64,000 bases of DNA, from contig NC_135059.1 in the NCBI RefSeq assembly GCF_051014685.1, positions 620,001 to 684,000 on the forward strand, read 5' to 3'. The notes beneath the pieces are model-generated. The model was not told the DNA's origin and did no database searches. It saw only the letters and a program-made list of their open reading frames with translations. A program made the translations under genes and the position numbers. Below, in pieces: positions 48,001 through 62,720 of this stretch. Position 1 is the stretch's first letter; every line of letters begins with the position of its first letter. The DNA is from Ptiloglossa arizonensis. Its lineage: Eukaryota; Arthropoda; Insecta; Hymenoptera; Colletidae.

Positions 48001-51000
48001 CTGCATCTGAAAGTAGAAACTCGCCCGATTACAACGGTATGCGTACTTTTCCCCTGGGCCGTTCTAGTTATTCGTTTCGAGCATCAGAACTGCGAAATTT
48101 TTGAGTTTCTCAAGCGTTTCTTACCTCCAAACCGCCATATCTCGCGAACGATTTGACCAATCCGCAAAATTTCTGTTGCATCTGAAAGTGGAAACTCGCC
48201 CGATTACAACGGTATGAGTACTTTTCCCCTAGGCCGTTCTAGTTATTCGTTTCGAGCATCGGAACTGCGAAAATTTTGAGTTTTCAAGCGTTTGTTCCCT
48301 CCAAACTGCCATATCTCGGGAAAGGATTGAACAATCCGCAAAATTTCTGTTGCATCTGAAAGTCGAAACTAGCCCGATTACAACGGTATGCGTACTTTTC
48401 CCCTAGGCCGTCCTAGTTATTCGTTTCGAGCATCAGAACTGCGAAAATTTTTAGTTTCGCAAGCGTTTCTTACCTCCAAACTGCCATATCTCGCGAACGG
48501 ATTGACCAATCCGCAAAATTTCTGTTGCATCTGAAAGTAGAAACTCGCCCGATTACAACGGTATGCGTAGTTTTCTCCTAGGCCGTTCTAGTTATTCGTT
48601 TCGAGCATCAGAACTGCGAAAATTTTGAGTTTCTCAAGCGTTTCTTACCTCCAAACTGCTATATCTCGCGAACGGATCGACCAATCCGCAAAATTTCTGT
48701 TGCGTCTGAAAGAAGCAACTCGCCCGATTACAACGGTATGAGTACTTTTCCCCTAGGCCGTTCTAGTTATTCGTTTCGAGCATCGGAACTGCGAAAATTT
48801 TGAGTTTTCAAGCGTTTGTTCCCTCCAAACTGCCATATCTCGGGAAAGGATTGAACAATCCGCAAAATTTCTGTTGCATCTGAAAGTCGAAACTAGCCCG
48901 ATTACAACGGTATGCGTACTTTTCCCCTAGGCCGTTCTAGTTATTCGTTTCGAGCATCAGAACTGCGAAAATTTTTAGTTTCGCAAGCGTTTCTTACCTC
49001 CAAACTGCCATATCTCGCGAACGGATTGACCAATCCGCAAAATTTCTGTTGCATCTGAAAGTAGAAACTCGCCCGATTACAACGGTATGCGTACTTTTCC
49101 CCTGGGCCGTTCTAGTTATTCGTTTCGAGCATCAGAACTGCGAAAATTTAGAGTTTCTCAAGCGTTTCTTACCTCCAAACTGCCATATCGCGCGAACGGA
49201 TTGACCAATCCGCAAAATTTCTGTTGCATCTGAAAGTAGAAACTCGCCCGATTACAACGTTATGCGTAGTTTTCTCCTAGGCCGTTCTAGTTATTCGTTT
49301 CGAGCATCAGAACTGCGAAAATTTTGAGTTTCTCAAGCGTTTCTTACCTCCAAACTGCTATATCTCGCGAACGGATCGACCAATCCGCAAAATTTCTGTT
49401 GCGTCTGAAAGAAGCAACTCGCCCGATTACAACGGTATGCGTACTTTCCCCTAGGCCGTTCTAGTTATTCGTTTCGAGCATCAGAACTGCGAAAATTTTG
49501 AGTTTCTCAAGCGTTTCTTACCTCCAAACTGCCATATCTCGCGAACGGATTGACCAATCCGCAAAATTTCTGTTGCATCTGAAAGTAGAAACTCGCCCGA
49601 TTACAACGGTATGCGTACTTTTCGCCTAGGCCGTTCTAGTTATTCGTTTCCTGCATCAGAACTGCGAAAATTTTGAGTTTCTCAAGCGTTTCTTACCTCC
49701 AAACTGCCATATCTCGCGAACGGATTGACCAATCCGCAAAATTTCTGTTGCATCTGAAAGTAGAAACTCGCCCGATTACAAGGGTATGCGTACTCTTCCC
49801 CTAGGCCGTTCTAGTTATTCGTTTCGAGCATCAGAACTGCGAAAATTTAGAGTTTCTCAAGCGTTTCTTACCTCCAAACTGCCATATCTCGCGAACGGAT
49901 CGACCAATCCGCAAAATTTCTGTTGCATCTGAAAGTAGAAACTCGCCCGATTACAACGGTATGCGTACTTTTCGCCTAGGCCGTTCTAGTTATTCGTTTC
50001 CTGCAACAGAACTGCGAAAATTTTGAGTTTCTCAAGCGTTTCTTACCTCCAAACTGCCATATCTCGCGAACGGATTGACCAATCCGCAAAATTTCTGTTG
50101 CATCTGAAAGTAGAAACTCGCCCGATTACAACGGTATGCGTAGTTTTCTCCTAGGCCGTTGTAGTTATTCGTTTCGAGCATCAGAACTGCGAAAATTTTG
50201 AGTTTCTCAAGCGTTTCTTACCTCCAAACTGCCATATCTCGCGAACGGATTGACCAATCCGCAAAATTTCTGTTACATCTGAAAGTAGAAACTCGCCCGA
50301 TTACAAGGGTATGCGTACTCTTCCCCTAGGCCGTTCTAGTTATTCGTTTCGAGCATCAGAACTGCGAAAATTTAGAGTTTCTCAAGCGTTTCTTACCTCC
50401 AAACTGCCATATCTCGCGAACGGATCGAACAATCCGCAAAATTTCTGTTGCATCTGAAAGTAGAAACTCGCCCGATTACAACGGTATGCGTACTTTTCCC
50501 ATAGGCCGTTCTAGTTATTCGTTTCGAGCATCAGAACTGCGAGAATTTTGAGTTCCTCAAGCGTTTCTTACCTCCAAACTACCATATCTCGCGAACGGAT
50601 TGACCAATCCGCAAAATTTCTGCTGCATCTGAAAGTAGAAACTCGCCCGATTACAACGGTATGCGTACTTTTCCCCTGGGCCGTTCTAGTTATTCGTTTC
50701 GAGCATCAGAACTGCGAAATTTTTGAGTTTCTCAAGCGTTTCTTACCTCCAAACCGCCATATCTCGCGAACGATTTGACCAATCCGCAAAATTTCTGTTG
50801 CATCTGAAAGTGGAAACTCGCCCGATTACAACGGTATGAGTACTTTTCCCCTAGGCCGTTCTAGTTATTCGTTTCGAGCATCGGAACTGCGAAAATTTTG
50901 AGTTTTCAAGCGTTTGTTCCCTCCAAACTGCCATATCTCGGGAAAGGATTGAACAATCCGCAAAATTTCTGTTGCATCTGAAAGTCGAAACTAGCCCGAT

Positions 51001-51500
51001 TACAATGGTATGCGTACTTTTCCCCTAGGCCGTCCTAGTTATTCGTTTCGAGCATCAGAACTGCGAAAATTTTTAGTTTCGCAAGCGTTTCTTACCTCCA
51101 AACTGCCATATCTCGCGAACGGATTGACCAATCCGCAAAATTTCTGTTGCATCTGAAAGTAGAAACTCGCCCGATTACAACGGTATGCGTAGTTTTCTCC
51201 TAGGCCGTTCTAGTTATTCGTTTCGAGCATCAGAACTGCGAAAATTTTGAGTTTCTCAAGCGTTTCTTACCTCCAAACTGCTATATCTCGCGAACGGATC
51301 GACCAATCCGCAAAATTTCTGTTGCATCTGAAAGTCGAAACTAGCCCGATTACAACGGTATGCGTACTTTTCCCCTAGGCCGTTCTAGTTATTCGTTTCG
51401 AGCATCAGAACTGCGAAAATTTTTAGTTTCGCAAGCGTTTCTTACCTCCAAACTGCCATATCTCGCGAACGGATTGACCAATCCGCAAAATTTCTGTTGC
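45100..51500 (+). repeat. Irregular 13- to 16-monomer higher-order repeats
   Basis: Blocks marked by gagttttcaagcgtttgttcc recur at 45481, 46005, 48278, 48802 and 50900. The paired spacing of 524 bp is three monomers less 1 bp; the longer spacings are 13 and 12 monomers less small deletions. Segments starting near 45129, 47926 and 50548 are near-identical and 2797 and 2622 bp apart. The cgggaaagg/actagccc variant typical of the mariner-bearing region reappears here. Confidence 0.82.
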
Positions 51501-52790
51501 ATCTGAAAGTAGAAACTCGCCCGATTACAACGGTATGCGTACTTTTCCCCTGGGCCGTTCTAGTTATTCGTTTCGAGCATCAGAACTGCGAAAATTTAGA
51601 GTTTCTCAAGCGTTTCTTACCTCCAAACTGCCATATCTCGCGAACGGATTGACCAATCCGCAAAATTTCTGTTGCATCTGAAAGTAGAAACTCGCCCGAT
51701 TACAACGGTATGCGTAGTTTTCTCCTAGGCCGTTCTAGTTATTCGTTTCGAGCATCAGAACTGCGAAAATTTTGAGTTTCTCAAGCGTTTCTTACCTCCA
51801 AACTGCTATATCTCGCGAACGGATCGACCAATCCGCAAAATTTCTGTTGCGTCTGAAAGAAGCAACTCGCCCGATTACAACGGTATGCGTACTTTCCCCT
51901 AGGCCGTTCTAGTTATTCGTTTCGAGCATCAGAACTGCGAAAATTTTGAGTTTCTCAAGCGTTTCTTACCTCCAAACTGCCATATCTCGCGAACGGATTG
52001 ACCAATCCGCAAAATTTCTGTTGCATCTGAAAGTAGAAACTCGCCCGATTACAACGGTATGCGTACTTTTCGCCTAGGCCGTTCTAGTTATTCGTTTCCT
52101 GCATCAGAACTGCGAAAATTTTGAGTTTCTCAAGCGTTTCTTACCTCCAAACTACCATATCTCGCGAACGGATTGACCAATCCGCAAAATTTCTGTTGCG
52201 TCTGAAAGAAGCAACTCGCCCGATTACAACGGTATGCGTACTTTCCCCTAGGCCGTTCTAGTTATTCGTTTCGAGCATCAGAACTGCGAAAATTTTGAGT
52301 TTCTCAAGCGTTTCTTACCTCCAAACTGCCATATCTCGCGAACGGATTGACCAATCCGCAAAATTTCTGGTGCACCTGAAAGTAGAAACTCGCCCGATTA
52401 CAACGGTATGCGTAGTTTTCTCCTAGGCCGTTCTAGTTATTCGTTTCGAGCATCAGAACTGCGAAAATTTAGAGTTTCTCAAGCGTTTCTTACCTCCAAA
52501 CTGCCATATCTCGCGCACGGATCGACCAATCCGCAAAATTTCTGTTGCATCTGAAAGTAGAAACTCGCCCGATTACAACGGTATGCGTACTTTTCGCCTA
52601 GGCCGCTCTAGTTATTCGTTTCCTGCATCAGAACTGCGAAAATTTTGAGTTTCTCAAGCGTTTCTTACCTCCAAACTGCCATATCTCGCGAACGGATTGA
52701 CCAATCCGCAAAATTTCTGTTGCATCTGAAAGTAGAAACTCGCCCGATTACAACGGTATGCGTAGTTTTCTCCTAGGCCGTTCTAGTTAT

Positions 52791-55200
52791 GCGTTTCGAG
52801 CATCAGAACTGCGAAAATTTTGAGTTTCTCAAGCGTTTCTTACCTCCAAACTGCCATATCTCGCGAACGGATTGACCAATCCGCAAAATTTCTGTTGCAT
52901 CTGAAAGTTGAAACTCGCCCGATTACAACGGTATGCGTACTTTTCCCATAGGCCGTTCTAGTTATTCGTTTCGAGCATCTGAACTGCGAGAATTTTGAGT
53001 TCCTAAAGCGTTTCTTACCTCCAAACTACCATATCTCGCGAACGGATTGACCAATCCGCAAAATTTCTGTTGCGTCTGAAAGAAGCAACTCGCCCGATTA
53101 CAACGGTATGCGTACTTTCCCCTAGGCCGTTCTAGTTATTCGTTTCGAGTATCAGAACTGCGAAAATTTTGAGTTTCTCAAGCGTTTCTTACCTCCAAAC
53201 TGCCATATCTCGCGAACGGATTGACCAATCCGCAAAATTTCTGTTGCACCTGAAAGTAGAAACTCGCCCGATTACAACGGTATGCGTAGTTTTCTCCTAG
53301 GCCTTTCTAGTTATTCGTTTCGAGCATCAGAACTGCGAAAATTTAGAGTTTCTCAAGCGTTTCTTACCTCCAAACTGCCATATCTCGCGAACGGATCGAC
53401 CAATCCGCAAAATTTCTGTTGCATCTGAAAGTAGAAACTCGCCCGATTACAACGGTATGCGTACTTTTCGCCTAGGCCGTTCTAGTTATTCGTTTCCTGC
53501 ATCAGAACTGCGAAAATTTTGAGTTTCTCAAGCGTTTCTTACCTCCAAACTGCCATATCTCGCGAACGGATTGACCAATCCGCAAAATTTCTGTTGCATC
53601 TGAAAGTAGAAACTCGCCCGATTACAACGGTATGCGTACTTTTCCCATAGGCCGTTCTAGTTATTCGTTTCGAGCATCAGAACTGCGAAAATTTTGAGTT
53701 TCTCAAGCGTTTCTTACCTCCAAACTGCCATATCTCGCGAACGGATTGACCAATCCGCAAAATTTCTGTTACATCTGAAAGTAGAAACTCGCCCGATTAC
53801 AAGGGTATGCGTACTCTTCCCCTAGGCCGTTCTAGTTATTCGTTTCGAGCATCAGAACTGCGAAAATTTAGAGTTTCTCAAGCGTTTCTTACCTCCAAAC
53901 TGCCATATCTCGCGAACGGATCGACCAATCCGCAAAATTTCTGTTGCATCTGAAAGTAGAAACTCGCCCGATTACAACGGTATGCGTACTTTTCCCATAG
54001 GCCGTTCTAGTTATTCGTTTCGAGCATCAGAACTGCGAGAATTTTGAGTTCCTCAAGCGTTTCTTACCTCCAAACTACCATATCTCGCGAACGGATTGAC
54101 CAATCCGCAAAATTTCTGCTGCATCTGAAAGTAGAAACTCGCCCGATTACAACGGTATGCGTACTTTTCCCCTAGGCCGTTCTAGTTATTCGTTTCCAGC
54201 ATCAGAACTGCGAAAATTTTGAGTTTCTCAAGCGTTTCTTACCTCCAAACTGCCATATCTCGCGAACGGATTGTCGAATCCGCAAAATTTCTGTTGCATC
54301 TGAAAGTAGAAACTCGCCCGATTACAACGGTATGCGTAGTTTTCTCCTAGGCCGTTCTAGTTATTCGTTTCGAGCATCAGAACTGCGAAAATTTTGAGTT
54401 TCTCAAGCGTTTCTTACATCCAAACTGCCATATCTCGCGAACGGATTGACCAATCCGCAAAATTTCTGTTGCATCTGAAAGTTGAAACTCGCCCGATTAC
54501 AACGGTATGCGTACTTTTCCCCTAGGCCGTTCTAGTTATTCGTTTCGAGCATCAGAACTGCGAATATTTTGAGTTTCTCAAGCGTTTCTTACCTCCAAAC
54601 TGCCATATCTCGCGAACGGATTGACCAATCCGCAAAATTTCTGTTGCATCTGAGAGTAGCAACTCGCCCGATTACAACGGTATGCGTACTTTCCCCTAGG
54701 CCGTTCTAGTTATTCGTTTCGAGCATCAGAACTGCGAAAATTTTGAGTTTCTCAAGCGTTTCTTACCTCCAAACTGCCATATCTCGCGAACGGATTGACC
54801 AATCCGCAAAATTTCTGTTGCACCTGAAAGTAGAAACTCGCCCGATTACAACGGTATGCGTAGTTTTCTCCTAGGCCGTTCTAATTATTCGTTTCGAGCA
54901 TCAGAACTGCGAAAATTCAGAGTTTCTCAAGCGTTTCTTACCTCCAAACTGCCATATCTCGCGAACGGATCGACCAATCCGCAAAATTTCTGTTGCATCT
55001 GAAAGTAGAAACTCGCCCGATTACAACGGTATGCGTACTTTTCGCCTAGGCCGTTCTAGTTATTCGTTTCCTGCATCAGAACTGCGAAAATTTTGAGTTT
55101 CTCAAGCGTTTCTTACCTCCAAACTGCCATATCTCGCGAACGGATTGAACAATCCGCAAAATTTCTGTTGAATCTGAAAGTAGAAACTCGCCCGATTACA
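52791..55200 (+). repeat. 2.4-kb satellite block repeated 7522 bp downstream (first copy)
   Basis: Private variants gttatgcgtttcgagc (52791), gttcctaaagcg and aggcctttctag (53301) recur in the same order at 60313 and on, always at an offset of 7522 bp (43 monomers less 3 bp). The match runs to the ttgaatctgaaag monomer at 55170, after which the two copies differ. Confidence 0.83.
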
Positions 55201-57500
55201 ACGGTATGCGTAGTTTTCTCCTAGGCCGTTCTAGTTATTCGTTTCGAGCATCAGAACTGCGAAAATTTTGAGTTTCTCAAGCGTTTCTTACATCCAAACT
55301 GCCATATCTCGCGAACGGATTGACCAATCCGCAAAATTTCTGTTGCATCTGAAAGTAGAAACTCGCCCGATTACAAGGGTATGCGTACTCTTCCCCTAGG
55401 CCGTTCTAGTTATTCGTTTCGAGCATCAGAACTGCGAAAATTTAGAGTTTCTCAAGCGTTTCTTACCTCCAAACTGCCATATCTCGCGAACGGATCGACC
55501 AATCCGCAAAATTTCTGTTGCATCTGAAAGTAGAAACTCGCCCGATTACAACGGTATGCGTACTTTTCCCATAGGCCGTTCTAGTTATTCGTTTCGAGCA
55601 TCAGAACTACGAGAATTTTGAGTTCCTCAAGCGTTTCTTACCTCCAAACTACCATATCTCGCGAACGGAATGACCAATCCGCAAAATTTCTGCTGCATCT
55701 GAAAGTAGAAACTCGCCCGATTACAACGGTATGCGTACTTTTCCCATAGGCCGTTCTAGTTATTCGTTTCCAGCATCAGAACTGCGAAAATTTTGAGTTT
55801 CTCAAGCGTTTCTTACCTCCAAACTGCCATATCTCGCGAACGGATTGACCAATCCGCAAAATTTCTGTTGCATCTGAGAGTAGCAACTCGCCCGATTACA
55901 ACGGTATGCGTACTTTTCGCCTAGGCCGTTCTAGTTATTCGTTTCCTGCATCAGAACTGCGAAAATTTTGAGTTTCTCAAGCGTTTCTTACCTCCAAACT
56001 GCCATATCTCGCGAACGGATTGAACAATCCGCAAAATTTCTGTTGAATCTGAAAGTAGAAACTCGCCCGATTACAACGGTATGCGTACTCTTCCCCTAGG
56101 CCGTTCTAGTTATTCGTTTCGAGCATCAGAACTGCGAAAATTTAGAGTTTCTCAAGCGTTTCTTACCTCCAAACTGCCATATCTCGCGAACGGATCGACC
56201 AATCCGCAAAATTTCTGTTGCATCTGAAAGTAGAAACTCGCCCGATTACAACGGTATGCGTACTTTTCCCATAGGCCGTTCTAGTTATTCGTTTCGAGCA
56301 TCAGAACTACGAGAATTTTGAGTTCCTCAAGCGTTTCTTACCTCCAAACTACCATATCTCGCGAACGGAATGACCAATCCGCAAAATTTCTGCTGCATCT
56401 GAAAGTAGAAACTCGCCCGATTACAACGGTATGCGTACTTTTCCCATAGGCCGTTCTAGTTATTCGTTTCCAGCATCAGAACTGCGAAAATTTTGAGTTT
56501 CTCAAGCGTTTCTTACCTCCAAACTGCCATATCTCGCGAACGGATTGACGAATCCGCAAAATTTCTGTTGCATCTGAAAGTAGAAACTCGCCCGATTACA
56601 ACGGTATGCGTAGTTTTCTACTAGGCCGTTCTAGTTATTCGTTTCGAGCATCAGAACTGCGAAAATTTTGAGTTTCTCAAGCGTTTCTTACATCCAAACT
56701 GCCATATCTCGCGAACGGATTGACCAATCCGCAAAATTTCTGTTGCATCTGAAAGTTGAAACTCGCCCGATTACAACGGTATGCGTACTTTTCCCCTAGG
56801 CCGTTCTAGTTATTCGTTTCGAGCATCAGAACTGCGAATATTTTGAGTTTCTCAAGCGTTTCTTACCTCCAAACTGCCATATCTCGCGAACGGATTGAAC
56901 AATCCGCAAAATTTCTGTTGAATCTGAAAGTAGAAACTCGCCCGATTACAACGGTATGCGTAGTTTTCTCCTAGGCCGTTCTAGTTATTCGTTTCGAGCA
57001 TCAGAACTGCGAAAATTTTGAGTTTCTCAAGCGTTTCTTACCTCCAAACTGCCATATCTCGCGAACGGATTGACCAATCCGCAAAATTTCTGTTGCATCT
57101 GAAAGTAGAAACTCGCCCGATTACAAGGGTATGCGTACTCTTCCCCTAGGCCGTTCTAGTTATTCGTTTCGAGCATCAGAACTGCGAAAATTTAGAGTTT
57201 CTCAAGCGTTTCTTACCTCCAAACTGCCATATCTCGCGAACGGATCGACCAATCCGCAAAATTTCTGTTGCATCTGAAAGTAGAAACTCGCCCGATTACA
57301 ACGGTATGCGTACTTTTCCCATAGGCCGTTCTAGTTATTCGTTTCGAGCATCAGAACTACGAGAATTTTGAGTTCCTCAAGCGTTTCTTACCTCCAAACT
57401 ACCATATCTCGCGAACGGAATGACCATTCCGCAAAATTTCTGCTGCATCTGAAAGTAGAAACTCGCCCGATTACAACGGTATGCGTACTTTTCCCCTAGG
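55100..57500 (+). repeat. Five-monomer (875 bp) higher-order repeat
   Basis: The variant ttgaatctgaaag has gaatctg at 55170, 56045 and 56920, exactly 875 bp apart, with the order aatttagag, cggatcgacc/cccataggcc, gaactacgagaa, cggaatgacc in each unit. Parts of the pattern return near 59.1, 62.7 and 63.4-63.9 kb. Confidence 0.83.
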
Positions 57501-60312
57501 CCGTTCTAGTTATTCGTTTCCAGCATCAGAACTGCGAAAATTTTGAGTTTCTCAAGCGTTTCTTACCTCCAAACTGCCATATCTCGCGAACGGATTGACG
57601 AATCCGCAAAATTTCTGTTGCATCTGAAAGTAGAAACTCGCCCGATTACAACGGTATGCGTAGTTTTCTACTAGGCCGTTCTAGTTATTCGTTTCGAGCA
57701 TCAGAACTGCGAAAATTTTGAGTTTCTCAAGCGTTTCTTACATCCAAACTGCCATATCTCGCGAACGGATTGACCAATCCGCAAAATTTCTGTTGCATCT
57801 GAAAGTTGAAACTCGCCCGATTACAACGGTATGCGTACTTTTCCCCTAGGCCGTTCTAGTTATTCGTTTCGAGCATCAGAACTGCGAATATTTTGAGTTT
57901 CTCAAGCGTTTCTTACCTCCAAACTGCCATATCTCGCGAACGGATTGACCAATCCGCAAAATTTCTGTTGCATCTGAGAGTAGCAACTCGCCCGATTACA
58001 ACGGTATGCGTACTTTTCCCATAGGCCGTTCTAGTTATTCGTTTCGAGCATCAGAACTGCGAGAATTTTGAGTTCCTCAAGCGTTTCTTACCTCCAAACT
58101 ACCATATCTCGCGAACGGATTGACCAATCCGCAAAATTTCTGTTGCATCTGAAAGTAGAAACTCGCCCGATTACAACGGTATGCGTACTTTTCCCCTAGG
58201 CCGTTCTAGTTATTCGTTTCGAGCATCAGAACTGCGAAAATTTTGAGCTTCTCAAGCGTTTCTTACCTCCAACCAGCCATAGCTCGCGAACGGATTGACC
58301 AGTCCGCAAAATTTCTGTTGCATCTGAAAGAAGAAACTCGCCCGATTACAACGGTATGAGTACTTTTCCCCTAGGCCGTTCCAGTTATTCGTTTCGAGCA
58401 TCAGAACTGCGAAAATTTTGAGTTTCTCAAGCGTTTCTTACCTCCAAACTGCCATATCTCGGGAAAGGATTGAACAATCCGCAAAATTTCTGTTGCATCT
58501 GAAAGTAGAAACTCGCCCGATTACAACGGTATGCGTACTTTTCCCCTAGGCCGTTCTAGTTATTCGTTTCGAGCATCAGAACTGCGAGAATTTTGAGTTT
58601 CTCAAGCGTTTCTTACCTCCAAACTACCATATCTCGCGAACGGATTGACCAATCCGCAAAATTTCTGTTGCATCTGAAAGTAGAAACTCGCCCGATTACA
58701 AAGGTATGCGTAGTTTTCTCCTAGGCCGTTCTAGTTATTCGTTTCGAGCATCAGAACTGCGAAAATTTTGAGTTTCTCAAGCGTTTCTTACCTCCAAACT
58801 GCCATATCTCGCGAACGGATTGACCAATCCGCAAAATTTCTGTTGCGTCTGAAAGAAGCAACTCGCCCGATTACAACGGTATGCGTACTTTTCGCCTAGG
58901 CCGTTCTAGTTATTCGTTTCCTGCATCAGAACTGCGAAAATTTTGAGTTTCTCAAGCGTTTCTTACCTCCAAACTGCCATATCTCGCGAACGGATTGACC
59001 AATCCGCAAAATTTCTGTTGCATCTGAAAGTAGAAACTCGCCCGATTACAACGGTATGCGTACTTTTCCCATAGGCCGTTCTAGTTATTCGTTTCGAGCA
59101 TCAGAACTACGAGAATTTTGAGTTCCTCAAGCGTTTCTTACCTCCAAACTACCATATCTCGCGAACGGAATGACCAATCCGCAAAATTTCTGCTGCATCT
59201 GAAAGTAGAAACTCGCCCGATTACAACGGTATGCGTACTTTTCCCCTAGGCCGTTCTAGTTATTCGTTTCCAGCATCAGAACTGCGAAAATTTTGAGTTT
59301 CTCAAGCGTTTCTTACCTCCAAACTGCCATATCTCGCGAACGGATTGACGAATCCGCAAAATTTCTGTTGCATCTGAAAGTAGAAACTCGCCCGATTACA
59401 ACGGTATGCGTAGTTTTCTACTAGGCCGTTCTAGTTATTCGTTTCGAGCATCAGAACTACGAGAATTTTGAGTTCCTCAAGCGTTTCTTACCTCCAAACT
59501 ACCATATCTCGCGAACGGATTGACCAATCCGCAAAATTTCTGCTGCATCTGAAAGTAGAAACTCGCCCGATTACAACGGTATGCGTACTTTTCCCCTAGG
59601 CCGTTCTAGTTATTCGTTTCCAGCATCAGAACTGCGAAAATTTTGAGTTTCTCAAGCGTTTCTTACCTCCAAACTGCCATATCTCGCGAACGGATTGTCG
59701 AATCCGCAAAATTTCTGTTGCATCTGAAAGTAGAAACTCGCCCGATTACAACGGTATGCGTAGTTTTCTCCTAGGCCGTTCTAGTTATTCGTTTCGAGCA
59801 TCAGAACTGCGAAAATTTTGAGTTTCTCAAGCGTTTCTTACATCCAAACTGCCATATCTCGCGAACGGATTGACCAATCCGCAAAATTTCTGTTGCATCT
59901 GAAAGTTGAAACTCGCCCGATTACAACGGTATGCGTACTTTTCCCCTAGGCCGTTCTAGTTATTCGTTTCGAGCATCAGAACTGCGAATATTTTGAGTTT
60001 CTCAAGCGTTTCTTACCTCCAAACTGCCATATCTCGCGAACGGATTGACCAATCCGCAAAATTTCTGTTGCATCTGAGAGTAGCAACTCGCCCGATTACA
60101 ACGGTATGCGTACTTTCCCCTAGGCCGTTCTAGTTATTCGTTTCGAGCATCAGAACTGCGAAAATTTTGAGTTTCTCAAGCGTTTCTTACCTCCAAACTG
60201 CCATATCTCGCGAACGGATTGACCAATCCGCAAAATTTCTGTTGCATCTGAAAGTAGAAACTCGCCCGATTACAACGGTATGCGTAGTTTTCTCCTAGGC
60301 CGTTCTAGTTAT

Positions 60313-62720
60313 GCGTTTCGAGCATCAGAACTGCGAAAATTTTGAGTTTCTCAAGCGTTTCTTACCTCCAAACTGCCATATCTCGCGAACGGATTGACCA
60401 ATCCGCAAAATTTCTGTTGCATCTGAAAGTTGAAACTCGCCCGATTACAACGGTATGCGTACTTTTCCCATAGGCCGTTCTAGTTATTCGTTTCGAGCAT
60501 CTGAACTGCGAGAATTTTGAGTTCCTAAAGCGTTTCTTACCTCCAAACTACCATATCTCGCGAACGGATTGACCAATCCGCAAAATTTCTGTTGCGTCTG
60601 AAAGAAGCAACTCGCCCGATTACAACGGTATGCGTACTTTCCCCTAGGCCGTTCTAGTTATTCGTTTCGAGTATCAGAACTGCGAAAATTTTGAGTTTCT
60701 CAAGCGTTTCTTACCTCCAAACTGCCATATCTCGCGAACGGATTGACCAATCCGCAAAATTTCTGTTGCACCTGAAAGTAGAAACTCGCCCGATTACAAC
60801 GGTATGCGTAGTTTTCTCCTAGGCCTTTCTAGTTATTCGTTTCGAGCATCAGAACTGCGAAAATTTAGAGTTTCTCAAGCGTTTCTTACCTCCAAACTGC
60901 CATATCTCGCGAACGGATCGACCAATCCGCAAAATTTCTGTTGCATCTGAAAGTAGAAACTCGCCCGATTACAACGGTATGCGTACTTTTCGCCTAGGCC
61001 GTTCTAGTTATTCGTTTCCTGCATCAGAACTGCGAAAATTTTGAGTTTCTCAAGCGTTTCTTACCTCCAAACTGCCATATCTCGCGAACGGATTGACCAA
61101 TCCGCAAAATTTCTGTTGCATCTGAAAGTAGAAACTCGCCCGATTACAACGGTATGCGTACTTTTCCCATAGGCCGTTCTAGTTATTCGTTTCGAGCATC
61201 AGAACTGCGAAAATTTTGAGTTTCTCAAGCGTTTCTTACCTCCAAACTGCCATATCTCGCGAACGGATTGACCAATCCGCAAAATTTCTGTTACATCTGA
61301 AAGTAGAAACTCGCCCGATTACAAGGGTATGCGTACTCTTCCCCTAGGCCGTTCTAGTTATTCGTTTCGAGCATCAGAACTGCGAAAATTTAGAGTTTCT
61401 CAAGCGTTTCTTACCTCCAAACTGCCATATCTCGCGAACGGATCGACCAATCCGCAAAATTTCTGTTGCATCTGAAAGTAGAAACTCGCCCGATTACAAC
61501 GGTATGCGTACTTTTCCCATAGGCCGTTCTAGTTATTCGTTTCGAGCATCAGAACTGCGAGAATTTTGAGTTCCTCAAGCGTTTCTTACCTCCAAACTAC
61601 CATATCTCGCGAACGGATTGACCAATCCGCAAAATTTCTGCTGCATCTGAAAGTAGAAACTCGCCCGATTACAACGGTATGCGTACTTTTCCCCTAGGCC
61701 GTTCTAGTTATTCGTTTCCAGCATCAGAACTGCGAAAATTTTGAGTTTCTCAAGCGTTTCTTACCTCCAAACTGCCATATCTCGCGAACGGATTGTCGAA
61801 TCCGCAAAATTTCTGTTGCATCTGAAAGTAGAAACTCGCCCGATTACAACGGTATGCGTAGTTTTCTCCTAGGCCGTTCTAGTTATTCGTTTCGAGCATC
61901 AGAACTGCGAAAATTTTGAGTTTCTCAAGCGTTTCTTACATCCAAACTGCCATATCTCGCGAACGGATTGACCAATCCGCAAAATTTCTGTTGCATCTGA
62001 AAGTTGAAACTCGCCCGATTACAACGGTATGCGTACTTTTCCCCTAGGCCGTTCTAGTTATTCGTTTCGAGCATCAGAACTGCGAATATTTTGAGTTTCT
62101 CAAGCGTTTCTTACCTCCAAACTGCCATATCTCGCGAACGGATTGACCAATCCGCAAAATTTCTGTTGCATCTGAGAGTAGCAACTCGCCCGATTACAAC
62201 GGTATGCGTACTTTCCCCTAGGCCGTTCTAGTTATTCGTTTCGAGCATCAGAACTGCGAAAATTTTGAGTTTCTCAAGCGTTTCTTACCTCCAAACTGCC
62301 ATATCTCGCGAACGGATTGACCAATCCGCAAAATTTCTGTTGCACCTGAAAGTAGAAACTCGCCCGATTACAACGGTATGCGTAGTTTTCTCCTAGGCCG
62401 TTCTAATTATTCGTTTCGAGCATCAGAACTGCGAAAATTCAGAGTTTCTCAAGCGTTTCTTACCTCCAAACTGCCATATCTCGCGAACGGATCGACCAAT
62501 CCGCAAAATTTCTGTTGCATCTGAAAGTAGAAACTCGCCCGATTACAACGGTATGCGTACTTTTCGCCTAGGCCGTTCTAGTTATTCGTTTCCTGCATCA
62601 GAACTGCGAAAATTTTGAGTTTCTCAAGCGTTTCTTACCTCCAAACTGCCATATCTCGCGAACGGATTGAACAATCCGCAAAATTTCTGTTGAATCTGAA
62701 AGTAGAAACTCGCCCGATTA
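60313..62720 (+). repeat. 2.4-kb satellite block, second copy
   Basis: Matches 52791-55200 at an offset of 7522 bp, through the tgaatctgaaag monomer at 62692. It then continues with cccataggcc where the first copy has ttttctcc, which marks the exchange point. Confidence 0.83.
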
